64,000 nucleotides of DNA from Gracilaria gracilis (lineage: Eukaryota; Rhodophyta; Florideophyceae; Gracilariales; Gracilariaceae). Position 1 is the first letter of the stretch, and every line of letters starts with the position of its first letter. A program made the translations under genes and the position numbers. Below are positions 22,801 through 33,856 of the stretch, in pieces. The stretch spans positions 868,001-932,000 of the forward strand of contig JARGSG010000200.1 in NCBI GenBank assembly GCA_030374805.1, given 5' to 3'. The notes beneath the pieces were generated by a model that was not told the origin of the DNA, did not search any database, and was given only the letters and a program-made list of their open reading frames with translations.

Positions 22801-24333
22801 TTAGAAGGGAGCAACGCAAAGCGCATTACGATGGACAATGAATAGACTTCCAGTGAGTGATTTCGTCATCAGATCCGCATGGTTCTGCTTTGAAGAGACA
22901 AAGTGAATATCCACCACTCTTTCTCTGACTGCGTCTAACACATGATTGAAACGAATATCAACGTGTTTGACTCTTCTCATGCCAAGATATTCTTTAGACC
23001 ACTGAATCGCACCCAAGTTGTCTTGGCGAACGGGAATAGGTTCCAAAAGCGGCATTTCAATCTCTTGCATGACATTATGTACCCATTGTACTTGACGTAT
23101 GCATTCTGACAAAGCATAAAACTCAGCTTCCGAAGTTGACAGTGCTGTTGATTTTTGAAGTTTAGAGCTCCAAATAATTGGAAAGCCTCCAATACTGATG
23201 TAGTGACCTCCCCTAGACCGACGCCTTTCAAGGTCTCTGCCCCAATCTGCATCAGACCAAGCTTCAATGTTCATCATTAAGTCTTTCTGCAGTCGTAGAG
23301 CAAAGTTTCGAGTGCCTTTTAAGTAGCGAACAACATTCTTGAGCGAATTCCAATGCACTGGCCTTGGCGATGAGGCAAACTTTCCAAGGAGTGAGACAGC
23401 TGTAGCGAGTTCTGGGCGGAGTGCGAGTGCTCAAGAACAGTAAAGACCCAAGCGCTTCCCTGTAAGGTACATTTGCCATTATGTAGAGACTCTTCTTCCG
23501 TTGCTGGAATTCTTGGTTCATACAGACAGTGACCATCTGGCAATGGATGTGACAAAGGATGTAGCAGATTCCATGTTACATATAGATATAATACTGTCAA
23601 TTAGTGGCTGTTGGTGCAAGTACACTGCAAAATCAGTCTCTTTGATGGAGACACCTAAGTACAGGTCAGTACGTCCAAGATCGCTCACGTCATAATGGTC
23701 TGAAAGTTTTTGCTTTGTCCAAGTTGTAAGAGTTGGGGGCCCAAATATACAGATATCATCAACGTAGGCCAGAACTATGACAAAGTTGTCCCCACGGGAA
23801 TAAGTAAACATGCAAGGATGAGATACTGCCTGCTGAAATACAATTGACTTCAGATAAGAAGAAAGATTCTCGAACCAAAGCCTCGGAGCTTCTCGAGTTC
23901 CGTAGAGCGATTTCACCAGCTTCACTACTCGGCCATCGGCCTCCGGAACTCCCGGTATTTTTGGAAGTCTAATCCAGATTGGGTTGTCTTCTGGAATAGA
24001 AGCATGTAAAAATGCACCCTTGATATCGACATGCTGGCGATCCCAACCTTTAGCGATTGAAACGGCGAGAACTAGTCGAAAGAGTTCAAAATTCAGGACC
24101 AGGGCATAGAGTTCAGGCTTATTGCAATTGTGTTGAAAGTTTCCTCTTGCCACGAGACGTGCCTTAAAACGAGATGGTGAGCCATTATGATCTCGTTTGA
24201 GTCGAAGAATAATGCCAGATGGGATGGGCTTCCTGTGATCATGGTCTGCATCTATGTATGTGCCAAGTTTCAGAATCGTTTCAAATTCTTTCCTAATCCC
24301 TTCCATCCAATATGATGCCTCGGGAGACTTCAA
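22801..24333 (-). pseudogene. copia reverse transcriptase and RNase H
   Basis: Right to left: WMEGIRKEFETILKLGTY entry, ARLVARGNFQ, VDIKGAFLHA, LVKSLYGTREAPRLW, LAYVDDICIFG (catalytic YVDD), YLGVSI, then the RNase H part with WSDADWGRD, STSEAEFYALSE, VKHVDIRFNHV and QNHADLMTKSL. All are standard Ty1/copia signatures in order. The part looks almost intact apart from a few breaks. Confidence 0.9.
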
Positions 24334-24371
24334 GGCCTGCCCTCAAAGTTGGTTCATCTCCTGTGCTGATT

Positions 24372-27095
24372 TCAGATGGTAGTATTTGTGCAACGGTGGC
24401 AAGATGCAGTACTAGGATCATTTTCGACATCAGAAGGGTATCCACCTAAGTCAGGATCGTATGTGGAGTCCTTATTTGGATAATGAGTTAAGGAGGTGAG
24501 CACAGATGTGTCATCCTCGAACGCATCCACTTCATCTGGATCTGGTATGCCAAACAGAGGGTGGTCATCGTGGGTTTCCTGTACGTCGGGGGACGTATTA
24601 TTGAGTAATGATAATCCTGGAAATTCTGATTCCAGGAAACGAACATGTTTCGTTTGTACGACACCCTCAGATGTAAGGATGTGATACATTCCTCCTTGAA
24701 TATGACCTAGATTAATGCCTTCTCTTAGTTTAGGGTCCATTTTTCGAAGCTCTTTTTCTTTGCAGAGGACCAAGGCACGGCATCCAAAGGCTTTCAGGTG
24801 CTTGGCGTAGGGTGGATACTCGTTAAAGAGAGTTACATGCGGTATCCTTTCCGTCGAACGATGAGGAGCCATGTTACGAGCATCAATTACTTGTTTTAGG
24901 GCGTAGTTCCAAAACGTCTTCGGTAATTTGGCATGACTGAGTGCTGCTCTTATGGAACCCTGTGGGATGCCAACATAGCGCTCGGCTAGTCCATTAGATG
25001 ACGGTGTGTAGGCACTGGTCTGCGAGATATTGATGCCAAGCTTCTGAAAGTGTTTCTGAGCCCGCAGAAATTCTTTGCCACCATCCGAATGTAACGAAAG
25101 AACATTCTTGCCAGACTGTCTTTCGAACCAGTTTCTGAAAGTGATAATATGTACGGATGCTTCTCCTTTGTTTTGAAGAGCCTTTCCATAGATATATCGA
25201 CTGAATTCGTCAACAATAATGAGATAGTAACGATGTCTATCTCCAGATTCTGTTCCGGTTTCAGTAACATCGATGTGTAGATGGCCAACCTGTGAACGTG
25301 ATGTTAGACTTCCAAGATAGGCTTTACGAAACTTTCCACTGCTGCATGGCACACAGTCAGAGTTGAATTCCTTGTTCTGTGGCAGAAGATTCTGTTTAAT
25401 CATACGATGTATTTCCTTCGTTGGTACAGCGTGTGCCATTCTCCAGTGCCAAATTGTGACATCGGATTTCAGATCATTAGTTGCAGCATTCACAGTGGTA
25501 TCAATAGTATCATCAACGACTTCATGCTGCTCATTGGGATCCGTTTGATCATTGGTTGAGTTACTAGGGGACGAGGAAGATGACGTTTGACCAATTAGAG
25601 ACCGTACTTTTGTCATGAATGCATAGTTCTTTCTGGCCGCAGTTGAGAAGGAACTGTGTCGAAAGTCTTCTGCGATGTAATATAAACCGTCACTATGTTT
25701 GGGAGCTGAGCCTATGATTTGAAAATCATTGTCAATATCAATTAAAAGAGCTTCCTCCGGGAGAAACAGGACAGCAATTCCCTTGGCGGTTAAGGCGGGA
25801 ATGGACAACAAGCTCATTGCAAGTTCAGGTGATGAAAGAGTGTTGCTAAGACAAACAGATGTTTCTGTGCCTTCAAAACTCCATTTCACACTTCTAGTAC
25901 CTTGCTCAGTAGCATAGATAGTGGAATCATCCCCAAGAGAAATGGGAACGTGACAGGACTGAGAGTCATTGAGGCGAGAGGTATGTGGCGTCAGGTGCGT
26001 GGTCGTACCAGAATCGAGCATGAGAAGGTCGGAATTCTGTGAACGGATCTTCATAGCTCTCGTTCTTGCAACTGCAGCTCTGTTACGGTTCGTTTTGTAT
26101 TGTTGGTTAAACTCGTTGTTATCTTTTTGTCTCTCCTTCTTATTAAGTGCTTGATTATATGTACTGTTCTTCCTGGTGTCAGTACTTTTCTTATCTTGAA
26201 GGTTGAGACGATTGTTTGGATTACGAGGGTTCAGATAACAATTATTAGTAGTGTGACCAAGACGTTTACATATGCCACACTTGGGTCTTGCGGAGTGAGT
26301 TCTTTCAGAACGATTGTTCGCAAGTGATCGATTTTCATCGAGAAGACGGGATGCGACGGAGTCCCATTTTACGTTCTCAGATGGAAGAGTTTTGATGGCA
26401 GCGCAGACAGGATTGAGCTGAGCTGCAGATATAGATGAAACTAATAAAGCTACAGAAAGCTCTTCTGGTAACTTTGTATCCATACTCGCTAGTTGTTCAA
26501 GAATACCTGCCATCTTATCTATGTGCCTGCCCATGTTTTGATCGATGCTAGAGTATCGAAGGGTAACAAGTTCACACATTTTTGCAATACGGGATGCAGT
26601 TGATTTTGACGCATATCGGTCGTCAAGTCGTTTCAACATCTTATTGGGATGTCCAATTTCTGATTGAACAACGCGTAGTGCTTCATTCGAAAGGGCGGCG
26701 ATGATTATTCCACTAGCTTTCTTCTGGTTTTCTTCCAACTCCTTGCGTTTCTCGTCGTCGCTTGTAAACGGGTTTCTGTTTTGTTGCAAAACAGTGCCAA
26801 TGCCTTTAGCGTCGCAGGCGGCTTCAACTCTGATTCGCCAGAGTTTGTAGTCCTCCTTTTCATCAAAGGGCTTGATTCGTATCTTATCCATCTCCATGAG
26901 GAATAAGGAAGATGGATATTGAAATAGACAGAAAGAGAAAGAAAAGAAAATAGCGATGTACACAGTAGTGTTGCGAGTAGGCCCATAACCTATCAGAGAG
27001 AACAATAGTGGAATGACAATGGAGTTGTCTCGAAGATGAGAGCCACTAGGACTCTCATCAAGAGACCTTTTATAGACAAAGATAGTGTATAACAA
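24372..27095 (-). pseudogene. copia gag, protease and integrase in one frame
   Basis: One 907-codon frame. The first about 35 residues are translated from the 5' LTR itself. The likely gag start is the downstream Met of MEMDKIRIKPF. Then come gag, a CCHC knuckle (CGICKRLGHTTNNC), the protease (LMLDSGTTTHL), the integrase zinc region (H-W-R-M-A-H...CVPCSSGK), the integrase core (HIDVTETG, LHSDGGKEF, TPSSNGLAERY) and the linker toward reverse transcriptase. It ends shortly before the RT part. The length and intact motifs fit the young age shown by the LTRs. Confidence 0.9.
26977..26990 (-). promoter_or_regulatory. copia primer-binding site (half-tRNA iMet type)
   Basis: The minus strand reads GGTTATGGGCC directly after the LTR. 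It matches the complement of the initiator tRNA-Met anticodon stem-loop. The same core occurs in the TRIM at 10942-10954. Confidence 0.75.
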
Positions 27096-27366
27096 ATAGG
27101 GAGTAAATGGTCGTGAGTACTGAATATCAAATTAAGACCATACAAGTAATCAATAACAAACAATATGAATCAAATATAAGTGGTCGTAATGCCGACAGTT
27201 TGTAACACAGCCAGCTGTTCTTGGAAGTGTGGAACCGCTGTGGTTTCTACATGTCTAACGTTGTTATTGTTACTTCGCTACGCGTACCTGAGCTCATAAT
27301 GTCTCAATGCGTTTCTGAAACCGTGTTCTCAGCTGCCGTGGGTCACAAATCTTAGATGTTACCGGA

Positions 27367-27568
27367 TGTAAGAGAGGGTAGACAAGAACAATCGAACTGC
27401 ATGTTTACACACTGCAACGATGAAGCCTGCTGCTTCTATCGTCTGAAAACAAAGCTCATGTCTCTTATAGACATGAGGGCAACCGCTTATGTTTTTGAAT
27501 ATGACTCAAACACATGAATGTGAATCAAGTGGTTGTTTCTAAGCTATACTACGTAATACTATATTACA
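27367..27568 (-). repeat. 5' LTR of the gypsy element
   Basis: 202 bp, upstream LTR in element orientation, matched by 17542-17743 with about 8% difference. Confidence 0.9.
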
Positions 27569-28017
27569 ATATACGTTTTAAAGCGCAAATTATAATTTAC
27601 TTGTTGGACTTACACTAAATATTTTCTACTTTTGAATAGGCGTAAGAAAATAGAACAAACTTATATGAAACTGATTTGCTTACAGTTGCTAACTTAAAAA
27701 CTTATAAGGCTGACATTTAAGCCTAAATAGTTGTTTCAAAAGTTTTGTTTTAACAAAACGGCTACATAAAGCTTTTGTCTTGTCAGCGCGTAGTACAAAT
27801 GTGTAACTTTCAGTTTACACCAAATTCAAGTTTTTGCTTTGAATTTTTTCATGGTTGGTTGTGCGATAGCAAGCATGCTTCACTTTATTTTAGAAATTCA
27901 GCAATGACATTTGTGTTGCGAACAGTAGTTTAATTATTATACTGTAGCAGTTCTCAATGGAAATATGTTGAAATCGCGCCGTCCGTCCCGACTTTCAGGT
28001 TTTCTCGCACGCTCCTG

Positions 28018-29312
28018 TGAGTGTGCGCGCCATTTTTTGTAATCGTGCGTATACTTTTGCATTGCTGCATATATAATGTTTTAAACACTGTGGTTCTGGG
28101 GAGGCTATTCAGGGGTTGAAACTGGTTTATACGACTGCAATAGTGCCACTGATACGGGTAGAATACAATATATACTGAAAATGCCTTTACAAGTGGTTGT
28201 TGTCAATAAAAATACCCCCTTCGTATATTTTTGTCGAGCACTGTATGAATCCCATATTACGGCACTTTTCCCGACATTGGGGCAAGCTGTGTTACGTATC
28301 GCCTGATGAGTGCGTTCAACGTAACATGATCCGGCTTCCTCTTAAAGATCTCAGACAACATGTTGGGAAGCAACACATTAAGACGTTCTTATGGTGAGCT
28401 TGGGAATGGAATTCGATTGGAAGATCATTTATTTCCATCGCTCGATTTGCGGGAAGAACGAGCTCCGCGTTGCAGCTGACGACCATCGTCGTTCTCGACA
28501 GGAGTTTCGCGATGTCAGGATTTTAGTGTCAATCGCATGGCAACTGAGCTTCAACTCCTGTTTTGCTATATTTAGATATGTACAGTTAGAGCAAAAGGGG
28601 CAGCGTGATCTTCCCAGCGAAAACTCAGCCAACACGATACTGGTCTGCACCTGTTCCAAGTGGCATGAGATTAATGGGCGTTTACGTCTCAAGTGAGTTT
28701 TTATTCCAACTTCACAACGAGGACATTCTTAATTTTTGTGACCGAATTAACTCCAACAACTTGTCGTACATCAGCGAAGCGAAACGTGGATCTTTCTCCC
28801 AAGAGTACGTGATAGAAATAAGTCTAAAAAACTGGCTTAAATACCTGACTTGTGCTTCTGTGTAGTCAGGCCCAACGTGGACCGCTTACATCTTGCAGGT
28901 TTTTAAAGGCTACCATGAAAGAAGAGCTCCTGTGGGGCCACTGGTATCCCAGTCCAAATACATGTCTTCGCGAGAAACTACTTTTGAAAAGCAGCTGCAA
29001 GCTCCCGATCATTGTGGATTTTCATCGTCTTTGATGAATGCTTCAAAACCTAGCCCACATTGTTTAGGTCATCTGCGAAACTCTTCCTTGGCTCTTGTAC
29101 TCGCTCCGAATCAAATCTGATTGAAACAATCTTGCGTGTCCCACCACTCTTCTAATCCCAGGTAGATACAGAAAGAAAACGGTAGTAAACGGTGTCAACC
29201 TCGGTAGCCTGAATCATGCTTTCCGAGGTCCCGGGGAACCGGAATAAGGCTGCAACGCACGAAATTGGCTTACTCTTTATGTCGGTTCCGCCCGCGTGCA
29301 TCTCCCAACACG
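28018..29312. other. intergenic, repeat fragments only
   Basis: No long frame and no domain recognised. A Tc1/mariner-like terminus lies near its left side (28202-28243). The rest is unique-looking sequence with short frames, probably the upstream region of the gene at 29379. Confidence 0.4.
28202..28243 (-). repeat. possible Tc1/mariner-type terminus
   Basis: The minus strand reads CAGTGCTCGACAAAAATATA, the familiar style of Tc1/mariner ends, and is bordered by TA at 28244-28245. The partner terminus was not found with confidence. Confidence 0.4.
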
Positions 29313-29320
29313 TATAAAAA
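29313..29320 (+). promoter_or_regulatory. TATA box of the 809-aa gene
   Basis: TATAAAAA stands 59-66 nt upstream of the ATG at 29379. This spacing leaves room for a short 5' leader. Confidence 0.55.
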
Positions 29321-29378
29321 CCCTTGACCTTCTTATTCATCGACTGCCGCTACTGGCCAGTTCTTCACCCCTTCCTTC

Positions 29379-31808
29379 ATGATGCCGCACTCACGAAACG
29401 CAGACCCTTTCAAACCGTTCTACTTCACCAATTTTTCCAAGTCTTCGACCCTTCCACCAATAGAACACCATGTCGTCGAATGCCTCAAACAGATCCAAAG
29501 CGAAATACCCTCGATCCCTGACGCACACACCATAATCCCCAATATTGTTATCTCTGCCCTTCTTTCAGTCAACGCATGGCCCCTTGGCAGGTCTATGAAC
29601 AGCTCATCTGACCAATCTTATCTTGTGGCAAATAGGAACAGAATTCTCGAAATAGGTTTCGTGGACTGGTCCGATAGCGGTCGAAGAGTATCCATCAAAG
29701 AGTGCTGGACAGTCGATGTGCGCACTAAGATCAGTCGCCTCCGTCAATCGGAGGTCCAGAAATTGAGATGGCATTCCATTTACAACCCCGTTGAGCTCGT
29801 TCCCTTGGTGGATCTCAAATTGACGGTACCCAGAGATGGCCCATCAGAGGTGTGGTCACGCCAATCTGTCGGTGCTATGTCCAGAAGGCGCATCATACTT
29901 TCCTACGTCCACGACAGGGATTCTGATTCTCAGATTGAATGGGAAGGGAACAGGAGACCCGCAAGACTCACTCGAACTGAGGCTGAGCAGGTCTCGCGTC
30001 CCCAATTCCTCTCAACGGTTCAATGCTTCGTTCTCGACGATCTCTGGCACGATGGAATGAAGTATCCTACTCCAGACGGAGTTCGCAATGGTTATGCCGG
30101 CGTCGTCCCGTACATGTTGCCAGGCTCTGCCGTTTGGCACTGTGTGCCGCGGCTTCGGAAAGGTTACGGTTATCCATCCTTGGAAGATGAACAACTGGAC
30201 AGCATTCTGAATACCTTTGCGGAGCTCAGGTCTGGAAAGAGACTCCTTGTTGGTGTTGACAAGGTTGAGATTCAGTATGCCGAGGATGAACCGTATAGGG
30301 ATTTGTCGGGTGTACGGCGATTGTGGCTCATGGCTGAAGCCGTTTGTGGAATGCTTAGAGATGACATAATCATTTCTATTCAAGATATGGCGGGCCTTGC
30401 CCTCACCTTGATGCACTACGAAAACCTGTCTTCGGAACTCCTTGCCGTGGCTCGTAATTACGGTCGTAGCTCAGAAATCGAAAGGAAGAGGCGAATTCCT
30501 TGTATCGGCCGTTTGCGCGGGAAACCTACTTGGAAAGAGTTGTGTAACAGCGGAGAAGGGGCAGAAGCAATTCTGAAGCAAACATTGACCAAGTCGGATA
30601 TCGATGAAAAAGAAGTATATTTGTTTGACCGCGCTGTCGCAGCGTTCGACCTCAAGTTGAGACTGCTGAAGTTTTGGTACTCGCTCATGTTTGCAGAAGG
30701 GCCGATTACGGATCTACAGAAGCTAAGGTTTGAAGTACTAGAAGATTTAGCAGTTGCACCTGCATGGGAACAAGAAGATAGGGCAATGGTCTACTTCATG
30801 GTCGAAGCGGCAGTCATCAATTGTCTGGAACGTCGAATTCCTTACGAGGAGTCTGTCAGACGTTTTTTGAGGGCCAAGAATGGGGGTGCATTGTTGTTGG
30901 AATCTGTAAACTTGAGATCGGAACGTCTTGTGATGGAGATGACCCGATTTCAACTTGAGACCATGCTCATCTACAATTACGCAGCGGCCCTGAGACAGCC
31001 AGGTTTTGTGCCGAAGAATATGGCTCTGAAGGCAGCGTGGCTGTCTGGACAGGAAGGACCGTCTTATCTTGGGCGATTCACCACGTCCATGTCAAAGCAG
31101 TTATACATTAAGGCCGCACGTAGTTGGGCTGGGTACAGCAACGAGGCCATAGTGAGGGCTGCGACTGAAGGAAAGACACGCATGGTTGTGCTTCTCACTG
31201 AAAATCATCGGTTGAACAGATACATTGACACTGACTCGAAAACTGAGGTTATTGTGTGTTCCATAATGTACATGAATGAGGAGGAGTATAACATGGCGTT
31301 GTCGCAGTTTGGAAAAGACCATTTTCACGCTGAAAAACGGCTGTTCAAAGGCAAGCCTGTATTGACTGGCTCGCAAGGCCAGGCAGTGGTGTGGGACAAA
31401 ACTCTCACGACGTTATGTGCTGTGGATCGGAAAGGGCGTTGGGCTCAGCTGAGTTCCCCTGAGCGACTATATCAGATTGTTGTGACCAGCAAGATTGGAT
31501 CTGAGGATGCGCGTTTGGCGGCTATCAGAATCGCTTGCAATGGAACTGAAGTTGAGCCCGTAGCCGCGAGTCCCGTGGACGTGATAAACCATGTCACAGC
31601 TGAGGATGAACGTACGTTATTTGGGATGCGACCGGATCAAATCAGCCCTGATGGAGTGAACATTGTTGACTACTCTTTCGAGTATGAGAGGTTTTGGGCC
31701 GATTGTGATGGCAGGACACGATCGACTATGACGGATGTGGACGCGAATATGATTGAGGCCGTGGTGGATAATGTAATTGCATCTTTGAGAACAAAACATT
31801 GGAGGTAA
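29379..31808 (+). CDS. hypothetical protein, 809 aa, intronless
   Basis: A single frame of 810 codons from ATGATG (29379) to TAA, preceded by a TATA box. I do not recognise the family. No signal peptide, membrane segment or repeat is visible. The N-terminus is polar. Residues about 60-330 contain mixed beta-type segments (ILEIGFVDWSDSGRRV, PRLRKGYGYPSLEDEQL, SGKRLLVGVDKVEIQY). The middle is helical and rich in Leu/Arg (EVLEDLAVAPAWEQEDRAMV). Near residue 630 is a hydrophobic, strand-like stretch (TEVIVCSIMYMNEEEYNMAL). The protein is soluble-looking, with balanced charge and codon use unlike the AT-rich flanks, so it is probably a real nuclear or cytosolic host gene. Alternatives: a domesticated element protein or a lineage-specific family. 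Function unknown. Confidence 0.85.
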   Translation: MMPHSRNADPFKPFYFTNFSKSSTLPPIEHHVVECLKQIQSEIPSIPDAHTIIPNIVISALLSVNAWPLGRSMNSSSDQSYLVANRNRILEIGFVDWSDSGRRVSIKECWTVDVRTKISRLRQSEVQKLRWHSIYNPVELVPLVDLKLTVPRDGPSEVWSRQSVGAMSRRRIILSYVHDRDSDSQIEWEGNRRPARLTRTEAEQVSRPQFLSTVQCFVLDDLWHDGMKYPTPDGVRNGYAGVVPYMLPGSAVWHCVPRLRKGYGYPSLEDEQLDSILNTFAELRSGKRLLVGVDKVEIQYAEDEPYRDLSGVRRLWLMAEAVCGMLRDDIIISIQDMAGLALTLMHYENLSSELLAVARNYGRSSEIERKRRIPCIGRLRGKPTWKELCNSGEGAEAILKQTLTKSDIDEKEVYLFDRAVAAFDLKLRLLKFWYSLMFAEGPITDLQKLRFEVLEDLAVAPAWEQEDRAMVYFMVEAAVINCLERRIPYEESVRRFLRAKNGGALLLESVNLRSERLVMEMTRFQLETMLIYNYAAALRQPGFVPKNMALKAAWLSGQEGPSYLGRFTTSMSKQLYIKAARSWAGYSNEAIVRAATEGKTRMVVLLTENHRLNRYIDTDSKTEVIVCSIMYMNEEEYNMALSQFGKDHFHAEKRLFKGKPVLTGSQGQAVVWDKTLTTLCAVDRKGRWAQLSSPERLYQIVVTSKIGSEDARLAAIRIACNGTEVEPVAASPVDVINHVTAEDERTLFGMRPDQISPDGVNIVDYSFEYERFWADCDGRTRSTMTDVDANMIEAVVDNVIASLRTKHWR

Positions 31809-32707
31809 GTAAGACAGGAGGTTTGACAAATACGTGTTTCGAATTGTCGACAGCTTCACAATTTCTCAGTCACCCAGGGTATCGTAGTATAAAGTTACGT
31901 GGAGTGGGCTAGATGTGCCACTCAGTTCGAATTTGAGGCCTCGAAGGCCCAGCTGAGTGGCGTGGGAGCGGCGCACGCAGTTGATGGCCGATTCAAGGCC
32001 AACGGAAATACCAACATTCCTGCTTCTCAATGACCGCCGCGTGTCGTATGCGATACCGCGGCAAAAGTTACTGCTCTCGTGTCCCAAACTGATGAACTTT
32101 TGTTCTTCTTCAGTTCAATCGCGCCGCCTGTGGTGGGCTCGCAGGTATTTGCACAAGTAGCCCCGAATGGGCGACAGTTGCGGTAGAGCTTGTGCATGTG
32201 TCCGCCGTGGACAGCACTATTCTGCTGGCATGTGTTAGAGTTGGGTGAGCACTGTTCTCGAGAGGTGTCTGCCTTGCGTTAGAGGTACATTTGTACTTGT
32301 GTCGAATCATGCGCGTTTCAGTCAGATTGGCGCATATATGTGGCATTTACACCGGTCGCCTGGCATTCTGCTCACCTCTTTGGGGGTGCAGGTGCTCACC
32401 ATTCTAACAATGTGCTCACCCTTGTGGGCGCACAATGTGCAAGGGGTAGTCGTCTACAGAGTGCATAAATACCCCTCTTGCCCCCCGAAGACGGCGAACA
32501 ATCGGGGGCAACGGAGAGAGTTCACTGCAGAAAGCGTTCAGTCTGGGAGCAGCTGTATAGCAATCAGTTTCAGTGCATTGTTGCCGCACCTTGCAAGGCC
32601 GCATTTTACTGGCGCACAGATTTTGACATTGGAGCACAAGAAAAGAGAAAAACAAATTAGTTTTCGCAAACATTCGTATAGATTTGGGATCGATGCGTGT
32701 ACCGTTG
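31809..32707. other. intergenic, nothing firm
   Basis: Overlapping short frames on both strands, none with a domain. A 195-codon plus-strand frame (32245-32832) has erratic composition and is probably chance. The region may hold the 3' UTR of the 809-aa gene. Confidence 0.4.
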
Positions 32708-32737
32708 GTACACGCGTGTACAGGTACACGCGTGTAC
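32708..32737. repeat. two tandem 14-bp perfect palindromes
   Basis: GTACACGCGTGTAC occurs at 32708-32721 and again at 32724-32737, two bases apart. Half-site relatives flank them (GCGTGTAC at 32695-32702 and GCACACGCGTTAC just to the right). The arrangement resembles a cluster of dimeric protein-binding sites. No gene is clearly attached to it. Confidence 0.85.
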
Positions 32738-33376
32738 AACATTGCACACGCGTTACAAGCATTTGTACCAACGTCGCCCTTTTTTGGACCTCAGGGAAAA
32801 GCGGGAAATTCAGTATCTCAAGGTTTCTGTGAGTCCTGTAATAATTGAAGTAAATAATGGTTAAGTTGTGGCGCGGCTTTAGTATCAATGTGTTTAAAGC
32901 CAAGAAATAAAACTCCTTTTCATAGTCATAGCATTCGTTATCCGAATGCAAACCCTCTGATTTGAAAGAAATGCACTATTTCATAATACACATATTCTGC
33001 TTCCTTTGTTTCGATATCCACTATATGCTCAATGTATCGGACATTTTACACAGAGGTTTTATAGATATATAGAACTTGTATGTTTACAATTTACAGGAAT
33101 ACGGTACATGGCATTATCGCAATACAAAACCTCAAATACGACTGATGTTGCTGGTCACAAAAACCCTCAAAAAATACTTGGAACTATGGATATGATCTTT
33201 TCGTAAAATTTGTACTTCACAAGAAGTTTTCTGGAGAAGCTGTAATGTATATTACATTTACACCGTGAGCCATCTCACTACAGTATAATTTATTTAGAAC
33301 AACACGCACCAGTTAAAATAGATTTTCGAGGACCCGCAGAAGTGGATTTATTAGAGCCATTTCTGAATGCGGCGTG

Positions 33377-33470
33377 GCGCAAGATGCTCTACAGCACAGT
33401 GATCAGCCGTCGTCGCTTCTCGGCGCAGAGAGTGATCGCTCAATGCTGTTTCTACCTCAGCATCTTGCGC
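33377..33470. repeat. imperfect 94-bp inverted repeat
   Basis: GCGCAAGATGCT (33377-33388) pairs with AGCATCTTGCGC (33459-33470). Inside, ACAGCA (33391-33396) pairs with TGCTGT (33444-33449), and a central GCCG/CGGC can pair too. It could be a structured RNA or a cruciform; no family recognised. Confidence 0.55.
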
Positions 33471-33856
33471 AACGTTTTTGTTTTTGAAACACCCACCCAC
33501 CTTCCCGGAACAGTACATCTCTTGTCGAGTGTACTAGTGCAGTAATTTGTGCCTAACTGCAGTGTTCGGACATGGCCGTCCACACTACTCTTTATCCGAA
33601 AACACTAAAGATCTTGAGCCGCAAAGCACCAGCTTGGCGATGAATAATTTAACTTGTCACTCTTGTAACACTTTCCGTCAGTTGCAGTTAGCGAAGTGTA
33701 CGTAGGAAGGCGCACGTGCCGTTTGTAACACAACATTCAGAGCGACGCCAACTGTGTGCGACGTGGTTGCATTTCTGCTCGTGTGCGCGGGCTCCCAGCT
33801 GGAACTGCTATCTTCCTGCGCGAGTGCAGGAGTTACGTCCTGTTTGATGCAGTTCT

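Larger units (their letters stand above)
22581..27197 (-). mobile_element. Ty1/copia element, nearly whole, very recent
   Basis: The 207-bp LTRs (22581-22787 and 26991-27197) read as identical throughout, with 5-bp duplications GTTTG (22576-22580, 27198-27202). Minus orientation: next to the 5' LTR the minus strand reads GGTTATGGGCC, a primer site complementary to the initiator tRNA-Met anticodon arm rather than its 3' end, as in Drosophila copia. A polypurine tract (complement of CCCCCCCTCGACC) abuts the 3' LTR. The coding parts are long and sharp, with only a few breaks. It sits inside the gypsy gag region. Confidence 0.93.
17542..27568 (-). mobile_element. Ty3/gypsy chromovirus, broken, with two internal insertions
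   Basis: Bounded by 202-bp LTRs (17542-17743 and 27367-27568) that begin TGTAAGAGAGG and end TATTACA, with 5-bp duplications ATATA (17537-17541, 27569-27573). Coding order on the minus strand is gag, protease, reverse transcriptase, RNase H, integrase, chromodomain. The LTRs differ at roughly 16 positions (about 8%), so this is an old insertion. It has been hit by a MITE (20341-20765) and by a copia element (22581-27197), and has a few further breaks. Confidence 0.92.
16193..28017. mobile_element. palindromic foldback element, split by a gypsy insertion
   Basis: The left arm (16193 to about 16975) is the reverse complement of 17197-17536 plus 27574-28017, once the gypsy element is ignored. 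Ends read CAGGAGCG..GGGAAAACCTGAAAGT and its inverse. The inner loop (about 16976-17196) shows no transposase. Without the gypsy insertion the element would be about 1.8 kb with arms near 0.8 kb, so it is non-autonomous. No convincing target duplication was seen. A 74-bp piece of the same terminus recurs at 47829-47902, so it belongs to a family. Confidence 0.85.

Noticed and set aside
32245-32832. 195-codon plus-strand frame as a gene
   Set aside because: Composition is erratic, it runs through the GTACACGCGTGTAC palindromes, and no motif is recognisable.
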